From RPQJ01 sp963823535 (lineage in GTDB: Bacteria; Pseudomonadota; Gammaproteobacteria; Steroidobacterales; Steroidobacteraceae), in contig CAWGLZ010000001.1 of NCBI GenBank assembly GCA_963823535.1, positions 496,001 to 560,000 on the forward strand: a DNA stretch of 64,000 bases. Direction: 5' to 3'. The number at the start of each line of letters is the position of its first letter. Position 1 is the stretch's first letter. The translations under genes and the position numbers were made by a program. This document shows positions 9,231-18,115 of the stretch, one piece after another. Under the pieces are notes generated by a model that was given only the letters and a program-made list of their open reading frames with translations, did no database searches and was not told the origin of the DNA.

Positions 9231-10013
9231 GTGAAGATCGTCGTCGTCACGCTGTTCCCGGACTTCGTCCAGCATGCCGTCGGCTTCGGCGTGCTGGGCC
9301 GGGCGATCGAGCGGGGATTGATCTCGGTGGAGACCGTGAATCCCCGGCAGTTCGCCACGGACGTGCACAAGACGGTGGACGACCGCCCTTACGGCGGCGG
9401 CCCCGGGATGGTACTGAAGGCGGAGCCCTTGCGGCTCGCCATGGAGGAGTCGGCGCGACGTGCGCCCGCGGCGCGGCGGATCTACCTGGCGGCGGACGGC
9501 GTGCCCGTCACGCAGCGCAAGGTGGCGGATCTCGCCGGCGCGGGGGAACTCGTGCTGGTGGCCGGGCGCTACGAAGGCGTGGACGAACGCTTCGTGGAGG
9601 CCTGCATCGATGAATCGCTGTCCATCGGCGACGTCGTGCTGAGCGGTGGCGAATTGCCGGCGCTCGCGCTGATCGACGCGGTGGCGCGGCTGCTGCCCGG
9701 CACGCTCGGGGATGCCGAGTCGGCGGTGCAGGAGTCCTTCGTGGACGGGCTGCTCGACTGGCCGCACTACACGCGGCCCGAGGTCTGGGCCGGCCGGTCG
9801 GTGCCGGCGGTGCTGCTCGGCGGCAACCATGCCGCGATCGAGCGGTGGCGACGCAAGCAGTCGCTCGGGCGGACCTGGGAACGGCGCCCGGACCTGCTGC
9901 GGCAGCGGGATTTGAGCAGGGAGGAGCAAGGGCTCCTCGACGAGTACCTGGCGGAGCAGGACGCGACGCGACACGGGCATCGGATGCAACCATTGCGAGA
10001 AGGTGAGAAATGA
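9231..10013 (+). CDS. trmD: tRNA (guanine37-N1)-methyltransferase TrmD
   Basis: SPOUT methyltransferase that forms m1G37 next to the anticodon. It shows the trefoil-knot motifs PYGGGPGMVLK, GRYEGVDERF and SIGDVVLSGGE. I place the start at the GTG at 9231 (VKIVVVTLFPDF, the family N-terminus, 260 residues). A TTG at 9216 that overlaps the rimM stop is a possible alternative that adds five residues. The gene ends with a four-base ATGA overlap into rplS. Confidence 0.96.
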   Translation: MKIVVVTLFPDFVQHAVGFGVLGRAIERGLISVETVNPRQFATDVHKTVDDRPYGGGPGMVLKAEPLRLAMEESARRAPAARRIYLAADGVPVTQRKVADLAGAGELVLVAGRYEGVDERFVEACIDESLSIGDVVLSGGELPALALIDAVARLLPGTLGDAESAVQESFVDGLLDWPHYTRPEVWAGRSVPAVLLGGNHAAIERWRRKQSLGRTWERRPDLLRQRDLSREEQGLLDEYLAEQDATRHGHRMQPLREGEK

Positions 10014-10354
10014 GCAACATCATTGCCACGCTCGAAAAAGAGCGCATGCAGCGTCAGGTTCCGGACTTCGGCCCGGGCGACACCGTCGTCGTCGAAGTCA
10101 AGGTCAAGGAAGGCGAGCGAGAGCGCGTGCAGGCCTATGAAGGCGTGGTCATCGCGAAGAGCAACCGCGGACTCAACTCCTCGTTCACCGTGCGCAAGAT
10201 CTCGCACGGCGAGGGCGTGGAACGCGTGTTTCAGACCTACAGCCCAGCGCTCGGCGCCATCACGGTGAAGCGGCGGGGCAACGTACGCCGCGCCAAGCTC
10301 TACTACCTGCGCGAGCGCACGGGCAAGGCTGCCCGCATCGAAGAGAAGGTCTGA
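10010..10354 (+). CDS. rplS: 50S ribosomal protein L19
   Basis: A 114-residue ribosomal protein with the L19 signatures FGPGDTVVVEVKVKEG, QAYEGVVIA, TVRKISHGEGVERVFQ and RAKLYYLRERTGKAARI. Its ATG overlaps the trmD stop, and a GAGAAGG-like ribosome-binding site lies within the end of trmD. Last ribosomal gene of the operon; the downstream hairpin near 10369-10385 has no T-run, so the terminator is uncertain. Confidence 0.97.
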   Translation: MSNIIATLEKERMQRQVPDFGPGDTVVVEVKVKEGERERVQAYEGVVIAKSNRGLNSSFTVRKISHGEGVERVFQTYSPALGAITVKRRGNVRRAKLYYLRERTGKAARIEEKV

Positions 10355-10417
10355 CGCCGGTCCGCCTGGGCGCCCGAGGGCGCCTGGCGCGGTCGCGCAG
10401 TTCCGAGAGGCCCCCCG

Positions 10418-12265
10418 GTGTTCCACATGCTCGGCAAGCTGCTGCATTGGATCTGGAGCGGTCTCGACGGGCTGCGCAAGGTCCTGCACCTCCTGCTGCT
10501 GCTGATCATCTTCGGCAGCCTGTGGGCCGTGTTTTCCCGTTCCATCCCACTCGTGCCCGACCGGGCCGCGCTCGTCATCGCGCCGCAGGGCCCGCTGGTC
10601 GAGCAGCACACGGGGGATGCACTCGAACGCGCCGTGGCGGAAAGCCTGCGGCAGTTGCCCAGCGAAACGCTGTTGCGCGACGTCGTGGACGCGATCGAGG
10701 CCGCCGGCAAGGACGATCGCATCAGCGCCCTGTACCTCGACCTGGGGGGCATGGGCTCGGCGGGTGTCGCGAAGCTGCAGGAGGTGGCCCGGGCGATCGA
10801 TGAGTTCCGCCTCAGCGGCAAGCCGGTCGTCGCATACGGCGATTTCTATGACCAGCGACAGTACTACCTGGCCGCGCATGCCGATGAGATCCACCTCGAT
10901 CCGAAGGGCATCGTTTACGTGGAGGGGTTCGCGAACTACGGCCTGTTCGTGAAGGACGCCCTCGACAAGCTGGCAGTCGACTGGAACGTCTTCCGGGTCG
11001 GCGAGTACAAGTCCGCCGTCGAGATGTTCAGTCGCAACGACATGTCGCCCGCCGAGCGCGAGGAGAGCCTGGTCTGGCTCGGCACCCTGTGGGGGACCTA
11101 CAAGACGGATGTCGCGGCGGCGCGCGGCCTCGAGCCGGAACGGCTGCAATCCTACGCGGACGACGCCGTCGAGTCGCTCAGGAAGACGGACGGCAACCTC
11201 GCGCAGATGGCGCTGCAGCAGGGCCTCGTCACCGCGCTCACGGGTCGCTTCGGCGTCGAGGAGCGACTCGCCACGATCACGGGCGAGGACGACGACGGCG
11301 GCTCGTACGTGGGCGTGGGCCACGATGCCTACCTGCTGAACGTGCGGTCCCAACGGGCGCTCAAGCGGCACGCCGACGACGTGGTCGCCGTCATCGTGGC
11401 GTCGGGTGAGATCGTCCCCGGCGAGCAGCCGCCGGGCATGATCGGCTCGGATACGCTGGCCTGGCAGTTGCGCGACGCGCGTGAGGACGAGGCCGTGAAG
11501 GCGGTGGTGCTGCGCATCGACAGCCCGGGTGGCAGCACGTTTGCGAGCGAAGTGATCCGGCGGGAAGTCGCGGCACTGCGCGAGGCCGGCAAGCCCGTCG
11601 TCGCCTCCATGAGCAGCCTGGCGGCGTCCGGCGGCTATTACATCGCCATGGATGCCGACCGGATCGTGGCCAGTCCGGCGACGCTCACGGGCTCGATCGG
11701 GGTCTTCGCGATGTTCCCGACGTTCAACCGCACGCTCGACAAGCTGGGGGTGCATACGGACGGCGTCGGCACGACCGCACTGTCGGGTGAGTTCCGCGGC
11801 GACCGTCCGCTCGGCGAGAACGCCCGCTCGATCCTCCAGCTCAGCATCGAGCACGAATATCGTGACTTCATCGGGCGGGTCGCGACGGCGCGCGGCAAGG
11901 CCATCGAACAGGTCGACGCGATCGCTCAGGGACGCGTCTGGGCGGGGGCGGAGGCGCTGGACCTCGGCCTGGTGGATGAACTCGGCGGCTACCCGCGGGC
12001 GATCGAGCTCGCGGCAGAACTCGCCGGGCTCGGCGACGACTACGAGGTCGACTACCGCGACATCCCGTCGGGCTTCGGCGAGGCGCTGGGTCTGCGCATC
12101 GGCGCCGGAGCCGTGCGGATGCTCGGGCCGCTGCTGCCTCGCTCGCTGCTGCCCGGGCTCCTCCCCGTGCAGCTCTCACCGGTGCTGCGCAAGGCCGAGC
12201 GCCTCGGGCGCCTGGTCGATCCGCGGAGCCTGTATGCCTACTGCCCGGTCTGTACGATCGACTGA
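10418..12265 (+). CDS. sppA: signal peptide peptidase SppA, long (67K) type
   Basis: Membrane-bound serine protease that clears cleaved signal peptides. With 615 residues it is the double-domain form found in proteobacteria. One N-terminal membrane segment (about residues 25-45, leucine-rich) is followed by two tandem S49 peptidase domains. The catalytic lysine is in GEYKSAVEMFSRNDMS in the first domain and the serine is in SLAASGGYYIA in the second, matching the Ser-Lys dyad of E. coli SppA. The start is a GTG 63 bases after rplS. Confidence 0.95.
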   Translation: MFHMLGKLLHWIWSGLDGLRKVLHLLLLLIIFGSLWAVFSRSIPLVPDRAALVIAPQGPLVEQHTGDALERAVAESLRQLPSETLLRDVVDAIEAAGKDDRISALYLDLGGMGSAGVAKLQEVARAIDEFRLSGKPVVAYGDFYDQRQYYLAAHADEIHLDPKGIVYVEGFANYGLFVKDALDKLAVDWNVFRVGEYKSAVEMFSRNDMSPAEREESLVWLGTLWGTYKTDVAAARGLEPERLQSYADDAVESLRKTDGNLAQMALQQGLVTALTGRFGVEERLATITGEDDDGGSYVGVGHDAYLLNVRSQRALKRHADDVVAVIVASGEIVPGEQPPGMIGSDTLAWQLRDAREDEAVKAVVLRIDSPGGSTFASEVIRREVAALREAGKPVVASMSSLAASGGYYIAMDADRIVASPATLTGSIGVFAMFPTFNRTLDKLGVHTDGVGTTALSGEFRGDRPLGENARSILQLSIEHEYRDFIGRVATARGKAIEQVDAIAQGRVWAGAEALDLGLVDELGGYPRAIELAAELAGLGDDYEVDYRDIPSGFGEALGLRIGAGAVRMLGPLLPRSLLPGLLPVQLSPVLRKAERLGRLVDPRSLYAYCPVCTID

Positions 12266-12294
12266 TCCGGCCGGCAGGGCCCGCGAGCCGGAGT

Positions 12295-13380
12295 TCAGCC
12301 GGCCTCGGCCCGAACGAAGCCCTTCCAGTTGCCCATGTAGCGGATGAAGGCGGGCCCGAGCCCCTCCCCGCGCAGGTACTCCGTCGTCACGGGCACCGGC
12401 ACGGCGCGAAAGGCGGGGTCCGACTGCACGCGGTCGGGGAAGTCGTGATGCAGGATGGCGGCCCGGCCGACGATCGCGATGTCCGCGCCGGCGTCGAGGC
12501 AGCGCCGCGCGTCGTCACCGCCCATGATCTTCCCCGCGGCCCCGAGGCGCACCGAGCCTCGTTCCAGCCCGGTGAAGTACGACAGCAGGCTGCGCCCCCT
12601 GAAGTCCGCTTCCTCGGGTTCCTTGAACACGTCCCACAGCGAGAGGTCGAGCAGGTCGATGGCGCCACCGGCCATCAGCCGCTGCGCCACCGCGCGGATC
12701 TCGGCGAGCCTGAGGCCGAAGCGTTCCGGCGAGAGCCGCACGCCGAGGACGAAATCCGCACGGCAACGCGCGCGGATGCCGGCGACGATGTCGAACAGCA
12801 GCCGCGCACGGTTCTCCGGCGATCCGCCGTAGCGGTCGGTGCGCTGGTTGATCTCCGGGCTCAGGAACTGGCTGATGACGTAGCCGTGCGCGCCGTGGAT
12901 CTCGACGCCGTCGAAGCCCGCGCGTTCGGCGCGCACCGCCGCGGCGACGAAATCGTCGGCGAGCTGCGCCACTTCGGCGTCGGCCAGCGCGCGTGCCCCG
13001 GTCTCCGCGTCCTCGGAGGGGCAGACGGGCGTACCGCCGATGAGCTCCGCCGGTGCGCGCATGCCCGCATGGTGCAGCTGCATCATCGCCAGGCTGCCCG
13101 TCGCCCTGATCGCTGCGGCTAGGCGGGAGAGGCCGTCGAGATGCCGGTCATCGAAGACGCCGAGCTGGCCGGCGAAGCCGCGGCCCCGGGCCTGCACGTG
13201 CGAGGCGCAGGTCATCGTCAGGCCGAAGCCCCCCTGCGCGCGCAGCGAGAGCCAGCGGAACTCGTCGTCGGAAAGCGTGCCGTCGTCGTGGCTCTGGCAG
13301 TTCGTCAGCGGTGCGAGCATGAAGCGGTTCTTCATGCCCGGACCGCGCGCGAATCCGAGGGGCGCAAACAGGTCCGTCAC
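12295..13380 (-). CDS. NADH:flavin oxidoreductase (old yellow enzyme family)
   Basis: A 361-residue FMN-dependent TIM-barrel reductase. The OYE signatures are MLAPLTNCQSHDDG near the N-terminus and the stretch around HGAHGYVISQFLSP and NQRTDRYGGS. The closing FMN-phosphate site lies around DARRCLDAGADIAIVGR. No C-terminal FeS or second flavin domain is present, so it is the short form rather than a 2,4-dienoyl-CoA reductase. The GTG at 13380 gives VTDLFAPLGF; the frame upstream of it lies inside the aldolase gene. It follows the aldolase by five bases on the same strand. The physiological substrate is not predictable. Confidence 0.87.
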   Translation of the reverse strand: MTDLFAPLGFARGPGMKNRFMLAPLTNCQSHDDGTLSDDEFRWLSLRAQGGFGLTMTCASHVQARGRGFAGQLGVFDDRHLDGLSRLAAAIRATGSLAMMQLHHAGMRAPAELIGGTPVCPSEDAETGARALADAEVAQLADDFVAAAVRAERAGFDGVEIHGAHGYVISQFLSPEINQRTDRYGGSPENRARLLFDIVAGIRARCRADFVLGVRLSPERFGLRLAEIRAVAQRLMAGGAIDLLDLSLWDVFKEPEEADFRGRSLLSYFTGLERGSVRLGAAGKIMGGDDARRCLDAGADIAIVGRAAILHHDFPDRVQSDPAFRAVPVPVTTEYLRGEGLGPAFIRYMGNWKGFVRAEAG

Positions 13381-13385
13381 GGCCC

Positions 13386-14450
13386 TTACCGCACGATCTG
13401 GTTCAGTTCGCCCTTCCTGTAGCGCTCGGCCATCTTCTCGAGCGACATCGGCTTGATCTTCGAGGCCTGCCCGGCGCAGCCGAAAGCCTCGTAGCGCGCC
13501 TTGCAGATGCCCCTGGCCGCCTTCTGGGCGTCCGCGAGGAACTTGCGAGGGTCGAACTCGGAGGGTTTCTCGGCCATGTGACGGCGCATCGCGCCCGTCA
13601 TCGCCAGGCGGATGTCGGTGTCGATGTTGACCTTGCGGACGCCGTGCCTGATCCCGGTGACGATCTCCTCGACCGGCACCCCGTAGGTCTCCTTCATCTG
13701 GCCGCCGAAGTTCCGGATGATCTCGAGCCACTCCTGTGGAACGCTCGACGAACCGTGCATCACGAGGTGGGTGTTCGGGATGCGCGCATGGATCTCCTTG
13801 ATGCGCTGGATGGCGAGGATGTCGCCGGTGGGCTTGCGGGTGAACTTGTAGGCGCCGTGCGAGGTGCCGATGGCGATGGCGAGCGCATCGCACTGGGTCT
13901 TCTGCACGAAGTCCGCGGCCTGGTCCGGGTCGGTCAGCAGCTGCTCGCGGGTCATCGTGCCCTCGGCACCGTGGCCGTCCTCCTTGTCGCCGCGCATGGT
14001 CTCGAGCGAGCCCAGCACGCCGAGTTCTGCCTCGACGGTGACGCCGATCGCATGCGAGAAGTCCACGACCCTGCGTGAGGTCTCGACGTTGTACTCGTAG
14101 GAGGAGGGCGTCTTGCCGTCCTCCATCAGCGAGCCGTCCATCATGACGCTCGAGAAGCCCGAGCGGATGGCGCTCATGCAGACCGCGGGAGACTGCCCGT
14201 GGTCCTGGTGCATCACTACCGGGACGTGCGGATACGCCTCGATCGCGGCCTGGATCAGATGGCGCAGGAAGGCTTCACCGGCATACTTTCGGGCGCCGGC
14301 CGAGCCCTGCATGATGACGGGGGCGTCGACCTCGTCGGCCGCTTCCATGATGGCGCGGACCTGCTCGAGGTTGTTGACGTTGAAGGCCGGCAGTCCGTAG
14401 CCGTTGTCGGCCGCGTGGTCGAGCAGCTGTCGCATCGAAACGAGGGGCAT
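13386..14450 (-). CDS. fba: class II fructose-bisphosphate aldolase
   Basis: Zinc-dependent cleavage or synthesis of fructose 1,6-bisphosphate in glycolysis/gluconeogenesis. The 354-residue length and N-terminus MPLVSMRQLLDHAADNGYG fit the CbbA/Fba subtype often found in Calvin-cycle operons, but no other Calvin gene is in the window. Seen motifs: VVMHQDHGQS (metal and substrate), MMDGS, EAELGVLGS, AIGTSHGAYK and VMHGSSSVP. A good ribosome-binding site (CAGGAG) lies seven bases before the ATG, and TACATT about 25 bases upstream may be its -10 element. Confidence 0.95.
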   Translation of the reverse strand: MPLVSMRQLLDHAADNGYGLPAFNVNNLEQVRAIMEAADEVDAPVIMQGSAGARKYAGEAFLRHLIQAAIEAYPHVPVVMHQDHGQSPAVCMSAIRSGFSSVMMDGSLMEDGKTPSSYEYNVETSRRVVDFSHAIGVTVEAELGVLGSLETMRGDKEDGHGAEGTMTREQLLTDPDQAADFVQKTQCDALAIAIGTSHGAYKFTRKPTGDILAIQRIKEIHARIPNTHLVMHGSSSVPQEWLEIIRNFGGQMKETYGVPVEEIVTGIRHGVRKVNIDTDIRLAMTGAMRRHMAEKPSEFDPRKFLADAQKAARGICKARYEAFGCAGQASKIKPMSLEKMAERYRKGELNQIVR

Positions 14451-14575
14451 GGTTGAACTCCTGTTGAGCCTCCGGCCAATGTACCGGATGCCGGCGGCCA
14501 CGGAAGTCGTGAAATCCGCGAGGCGGTCGCGGGGATGGCGGGGCGGCAGCCGTGCCGGCGCGACGCCGCGGAGGC

Positions 14576-15604
14576 TCAGGCAGCCCAGTCCAGGATCACC
14601 TTGCCCGACTGGCCGCTGCGCATGATCTCGAAGCCCTCGCGGTACTCCGCGATGGGCAGGCGGTGGGTGATGATCGGGGTGATGTCGAGCCCACTCTGCA
14701 GCATGGCCGCCATCTTGTACCAGGTCTCGAACATTTCCCGGCCGTAGATGCCCTTGAGCGTCAGGCCCTTGAAGATGACGTCGTTCCAGTCGATGGCGGT
14801 GTTGTCGGGCGGGATGCCGAGCAACGCCACGTTGCCGCCGTGGTGCATGGTGCGCAGCAGGTCGCGGAACGCCGACGGGTTGCCAGACATCTCGAGGCCG
14901 ACGTCGAAGCCCTCGACCATGCCGAGGTCCTTCATGGCGTCGTCGAGCGACTGGTGGCTCACGTTGATGGCGCGCGAGGCGCCCATCTTGCGCGCCAGCC
15001 CGAGCCGGTAGTCGTTCACGTCGGTGATGACGATGTGCCGCGCGCCCACGTGGCGGGCGATGGCCACGGCCATGATGCCAATCGGGCCCGCGCCGGTGAT
15101 CAGCACGTCCTCGCCGACGAGATTGAACGACAGCGCCGTGTGCGTGGCGTTGCCGAACGGGTCGAGGATCGAGGCCACCTCGTCGCTGATCGAATCGGAG
15201 AGCTTGAAGGCGTTGAAGGCCGGGATGACCAGGTATTCGGCGAAGCAGCCGGGCCGGTTGACGCCCACCCCGACGGTATTGCGGCACAGGTGGCGGCGTC
15301 CGGCGCGGCAGTTACGGCAATAGCCGCAGGTGATGTGGCCCTCGCCCGACACGCGATCGCCCACGGCGAAGCCCTGCACCTCGCTGCCGATCTCGACGAT
15401 CTCGCCGCAATACTCGTGACCGACGGCCATGGGCACCGGGATGGTCTTCTGCGCCCAGTGATCCCAGAGGTAGATGTGCATGTCCGTGCCGCAGATCGCG
15501 GTCTTGCGCACCCTGATCAGGACGTCGTTCGGCCCGACCCTGGGCTCGGGCACGTCCTGCATCCAGATTCCCGGGGCCCGCTCAGCCTTCACCAATGCCT
15601 TCAT
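14576..15604 (-). CDS. tdh: L-threonine 3-dehydrogenase
   Basis: NAD- and zinc-dependent medium-chain dehydrogenase that oxidises threonine to 2-amino-3-ketobutyrate. It has 342 residues, close to E. coli Tdh. Catalytic zinc ligands are C38 (ICGTDMHIY) and H63-E64 (GHEYCG). The structural zinc site is CGYCRNCRAGRRHLC and the cofactor site GAGPIGIMAVAIARHVGA. Its ATG overlaps the kbl stop by four bases, so substrate and product enzymes are co-translated. Confidence 0.97.
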   Translation of the reverse strand: MKALVKAERAPGIWMQDVPEPRVGPNDVLIRVRKTAICGTDMHIYLWDHWAQKTIPVPMAVGHEYCGEIVEIGSEVQGFAVGDRVSGEGHITCGYCRNCRAGRRHLCRNTVGVGVNRPGCFAEYLVIPAFNAFKLSDSISDEVASILDPFGNATHTALSFNLVGEDVLITGAGPIGIMAVAIARHVGARHIVITDVNDYRLGLARKMGASRAINVSHQSLDDAMKDLGMVEGFDVGLEMSGNPSAFRDLLRTMHHGGNVALLGIPPDNTAIDWNDVIFKGLTLKGIYGREMFETWYKMAAMLQSGLDITPIITHRLPIAEYREGFEIMRSGQSGKVILDWAA

Positions 15605-16818
15605 GCGCCTGTCTCTCCGCGGTTGCCTGGTTTCAGGACCTCGAGTTCGTGCCCCACGGCGATGAACGCGTCGATGGCCGTGTCGAGTTGCCCGATGGAG
15701 TGGCCCGCGCACATCTGGGTGCGGATGCGTGCCTTGCCCATGGGAACCACGGGGTAGGAGAAGCCGATGACGTAGACGCCGCGCTCGAGCAGGCGCTCGG
15801 CGAAGCGTGCCGCGAGGCCGGCGTCGCCCAGCATCACCGGCGCGATCGGATGCTCGCCCGGCACGATGTCGAAGCCCGCTTCGGTCATGCGGCGGCGGAA
15901 GTGTGCCGTGTTGCGCCGCAACTGCGCGCGCAGGTCGTCGCTGGATTCCACGAGGTCGAGCACGCGCAGCGTCGTGGCGGCGATCACCGGGGGGAGGCTG
16001 TTGGAGAAGAGGTAGGGCCGGGAGCGCTGCCGGAGCCAGGCGACGATCTCCCGGCGGGCCGCGGTGTAGCCGCCGGCGGCGCCACCGAGTGCCTTGCCGA
16101 GCGTTCCCGTGAGGATGTCGATGCGGCCCATGACCTCGCGGAACTCGGGGGTGCCGCGACCGCCGTGACCGACGAACCCTGTCGCGTGGGAGTCGTCGAC
16201 CATCACCAGCGCGCCGTGCCGCTCGGCGATGTCGCAGATCTCGCGAAGCCGGGCCACCACGCCGTCCATCGAGAACACGCCGTCGGTCGCGATCAGCTTG
16301 ACGCGTGCGTCCGAGGCCTCCTCGAGGCGTGCCTCCAGCTCGTCCATGTCTTCGTTGGCGTAGCGCAGCCGCCGTGCCTTGCACAGGCGGATGCCGTCGA
16401 TGATGCTCGCGTGGTTCAGCGCGTCGCTGATCACCGCGTCCTGCTCGTCGAGCAGCGTCTCGAACAGCCCGCCGTTCGCATCGAAGCACGACGAGTAGAG
16501 AATGGTGTCGTCCATGCCGAGGAATGCGCTCAGCCGGGTCTCGAGTTCCTTGTGTACGCCCTGTGTCCCGCAGATGAACCGCACCGAGGCCATGCCATAG
16601 CCGTACCGGTCGATCGCGCGATGAGCCGCCTCGCGGATCGACGGATGGTTGGCGAGCCCGAGGTAGTTGTTCGCACAGAGGTTGATCAGCTCGCGTCCGT
16701 CGGCGAGTCGTACGATCGGCTGCTGGGGCGAGGCGAGGACGCGCTCCGGCTTGTAGAGGCCGGCGGTCCTGAGTTCGTCGCACTGGCGCGCGAGCCTGTC
16801 GAGGAATGGCTGGTTCAA
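15601..16818 (-). CDS. kbl: 2-amino-3-ketobutyrate CoA ligase (glycine C-acetyltransferase)
   Basis: PLP enzyme that splits 2-amino-3-ketobutyrate with CoA to glycine and acetyl-CoA, the second step of threonine catabolism after Tdh. The protein has 405 residues; the Schiff-base lysine is K242 in TGTLGKALGG, and VDDSHATGFVG and LNHASIIDGIRL are alpha-oxoamine synthase motifs. First gene of the kbl-tdh operon. A minus-strand TATAAT (16848-16843) about 25 bases before the ATG gives a promoter with a leader of roughly 18 bases. Confidence 0.96.
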   Translation of the reverse strand: MNQPFLDRLARQCDELRTAGLYKPERVLASPQQPIVRLADGRELINLCANNYLGLANHPSIREAAHRAIDRYGYGMASVRFICGTQGVHKELETRLSAFLGMDDTILYSSCFDANGGLFETLLDEQDAVISDALNHASIIDGIRLCKARRLRYANEDMDELEARLEEASDARVKLIATDGVFSMDGVVARLREICDIAERHGALVMVDDSHATGFVGHGGRGTPEFREVMGRIDILTGTLGKALGGAAGGYTAARREIVAWLRQRSRPYLFSNSLPPVIAATTLRVLDLVESSDDLRAQLRRNTAHFRRRMTEAGFDIVPGEHPIAPVMLGDAGLAARFAERLLERGVYVIGFSYPVVPMGKARIRTQMCAGHSIGQLDTAIDAFIAVGHELEVLKPGNRGETGA

Positions 16819-16840
16819 GCGAGGTCTCCGTGGCAGGTCG

Positions 16841-16863
16841 GGATTATAGGGGGCTTATAATCC
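16841..16863. promoter_or_regulatory. divergent overlapping -10 elements in an inverted repeat (kbl / hslR)
   Basis: GGATTATA at 16841-16848 and TATAATCC at 16856-16863 form a perfect 8-base inverted repeat with a 7-base spacer. Each arm contains a perfect TATAAT read toward its own gene: leftward for kbl, rightward for hslR. On the right, the GTG of hslR begins six bases after the hexamer, so that transcript would be leaderless or nearly so. No convincing -35 boxes are seen. Confidence 0.5.
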
Positions 16864-16867
16864 GGCC

Positions 16868-17278
16868 GTGAGCCGCGCAAGCGATCCTGCCGATTCCCAG
16901 TCCGACCGGAGGCTCCGGGTGGACCTCTGGCTGTGGTATGCGCGATTCTTCAGGAGCCGGGGCCTGGCGCAGCAGGCCGTGGAGGGGGGGCACGTGCAGG
17001 TGAATGGCGACCGCGTCAAGGCCTCTCGGCAGGTCCGGGTCGGGGACCGGTTGCGCATCACCCGCGATCGCGAGCGCTTCGAGGTGGAGGTCACGGGGCT
17101 TCCGGCGCGCCGCGGCCCGGCGAGCGAGGCTCGCGGCCATTATCTCGAAACCGCCGAGAGCGAGGCGGCGCGCGCCCATGCGCGCGAGCTGGATCGACTG
17201 AGCGTGCCCGTGAGCTCGGGTCGGCCCGACAAGCGCGGGCGTCGCGACCTGCTGCGCATGCTCAAGGGCCGGGAATGA
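16868..17278 (+). CDS. hslR: S4-domain RNA-binding heat-shock protein Hsp15-like
   Basis: A 136-residue protein with an N-terminal S4 domain: RVDLWLWYARFFRSRGLAQQ, then GGHVQVNGDRVKASRQVRVGD. A basic C-terminal tail ends in RPDKRGRRDLLRML, as in E. coli Hsp15. That protein binds 50S subunits carrying stalled peptidyl-tRNA and helps recycle them. The GTG at 16868 is the first start after the promoter; the peptide before the S4 domain is short and hydrophilic. Confidence 0.9.
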   Translation: MSRASDPADSQSDRRLRVDLWLWYARFFRSRGLAQQAVEGGHVQVNGDRVKASRQVRVGDRLRITRDRERFEVEVTGLPARRGPASEARGHYLETAESEAARAHARELDRLSVPVSSGRPDKRGRRDLLRMLKGRE

Positions 17279-17306
17279 AGCCGGGCGTCGCCGCGAGGCG
17301 GCCCAG

Positions 17307-18074
17307 GTGAGCCTCTCGCTGGTCTCGCGCTCGACGCGCCTGTTCGTCGGGCTGGCAGCGTTCTTCGCCGCCAACGCGATCATCGCCGAGTTCGTCGGCG
17401 TCAAGATCTTCGCGCTGGAGACGACGCTGGGGCAGCCGCCCTTCGGCTGGAACCTGTTCGGCCAGTCGGGATCGCTGAGCTTCACGGCGGGCGTGCTGCT
17501 GTGGCCCGTCGTCTTCGTCATGACCGACGTCATCAACGAGTACTTCGGTCGGCGCGGCGTGCGGCTGATTTCCTTCATCGCCGTGGGGCTGATCTGCTAC
17601 GCGTTCCTGTTCGCCTACGTGGCGATCCGGCTTGCGCCGGCGGCCTGGTGGGTCACGGTCAACTCCACGCGCGGCGTACCCGACATGCAGGCCGCCTTCG
17701 CAAGCGTCTTCGGACAGGGCTTGTGGACGATTGGCGGCTCGATCGTCGCGTTCATGGTCGGCCAGCTGGTCGACGTCGGCATCTTCCATCGCATCCGCCA
17801 GGCGACCGGCGAGCGATGGATCTGGCTGCGCGCGACCGGCTCGACCGCGGTGTCACAGCTGATCGACAGCTTCGTCGTGCTCTACATCGCCTTCGTGCTC
17901 GGGCCGCAGCAATGGCCGGTCTCGCTGTTCCTGGCCGTCGGGACGGTGAACTACGCCTACAAGATGGCCGCGGCGATCGCGCTGATCCCGCTGCTCTACC
18001 TGATGAGACGTGGCATCGAGCGATACGTCGGTGCGGAGGAGTCCGCGAGACTCCGGCGGGAAGCGGCGGGGTAG
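17307..18074 (+). CDS. queuosine-precursor-type transporter (VUT family, YhhQ-like)
   Basis: A 255-residue inner-membrane protein with about six to seven hydrophobic segments. It carries the family pattern LFVGLAAFFAANAIIAEFVGVKIF at the start, then VMTDVINEYFGRRGVR and QLIDSFVVLYIAF. YhhQ/QueT-type proteins import preQ0/preQ1-like precursors; the exact substrate is inferred from the family. The start is a GTG 28 bases after hslR, so the two may share a transcript. It is convergent with gspF. Confidence 0.85.
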   Translation: MSLSLVSRSTRLFVGLAAFFAANAIIAEFVGVKIFALETTLGQPPFGWNLFGQSGSLSFTAGVLLWPVVFVMTDVINEYFGRRGVRLISFIAVGLICYAFLFAYVAIRLAPAAWWVTVNSTRGVPDMQAAFASVFGQGLWTIGGSIVAFMVGQLVDVGIFHRIRQATGERWIWLRATGSTAVSQLIDSFVVLYIAFVLGPQQWPVSLFLAVGTVNYAYKMAAAIALIPLLYLMRRGIERYVGAEESARLRREAAG

Positions 18075-18078
18075 GGTA

Positions 18079-18099
18079 GCGGGGCCTTTCGGGTCCCGC
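18079..18099. terminator. possible hairpin between convergent VUT transporter and gspF genes
   Basis: GCGGGGCC and GGTCCCGC can pair over eight positions (one G-T wobble) around a TTTCG loop. There is no run of T on either side, so intrinsic termination is doubtful, although the place between two converging genes is right. Confidence 0.3.
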
Positions 18100-18115
18100 T
18101 CGCGGATCCTGGCCG

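Noticed and set aside
10369..10385. GGCGCC...GGCGCC hairpin after rplS
   Set aside because: Short self-complementary GC stem without a T-run; such stems are frequent by chance in this GC-rich DNA.
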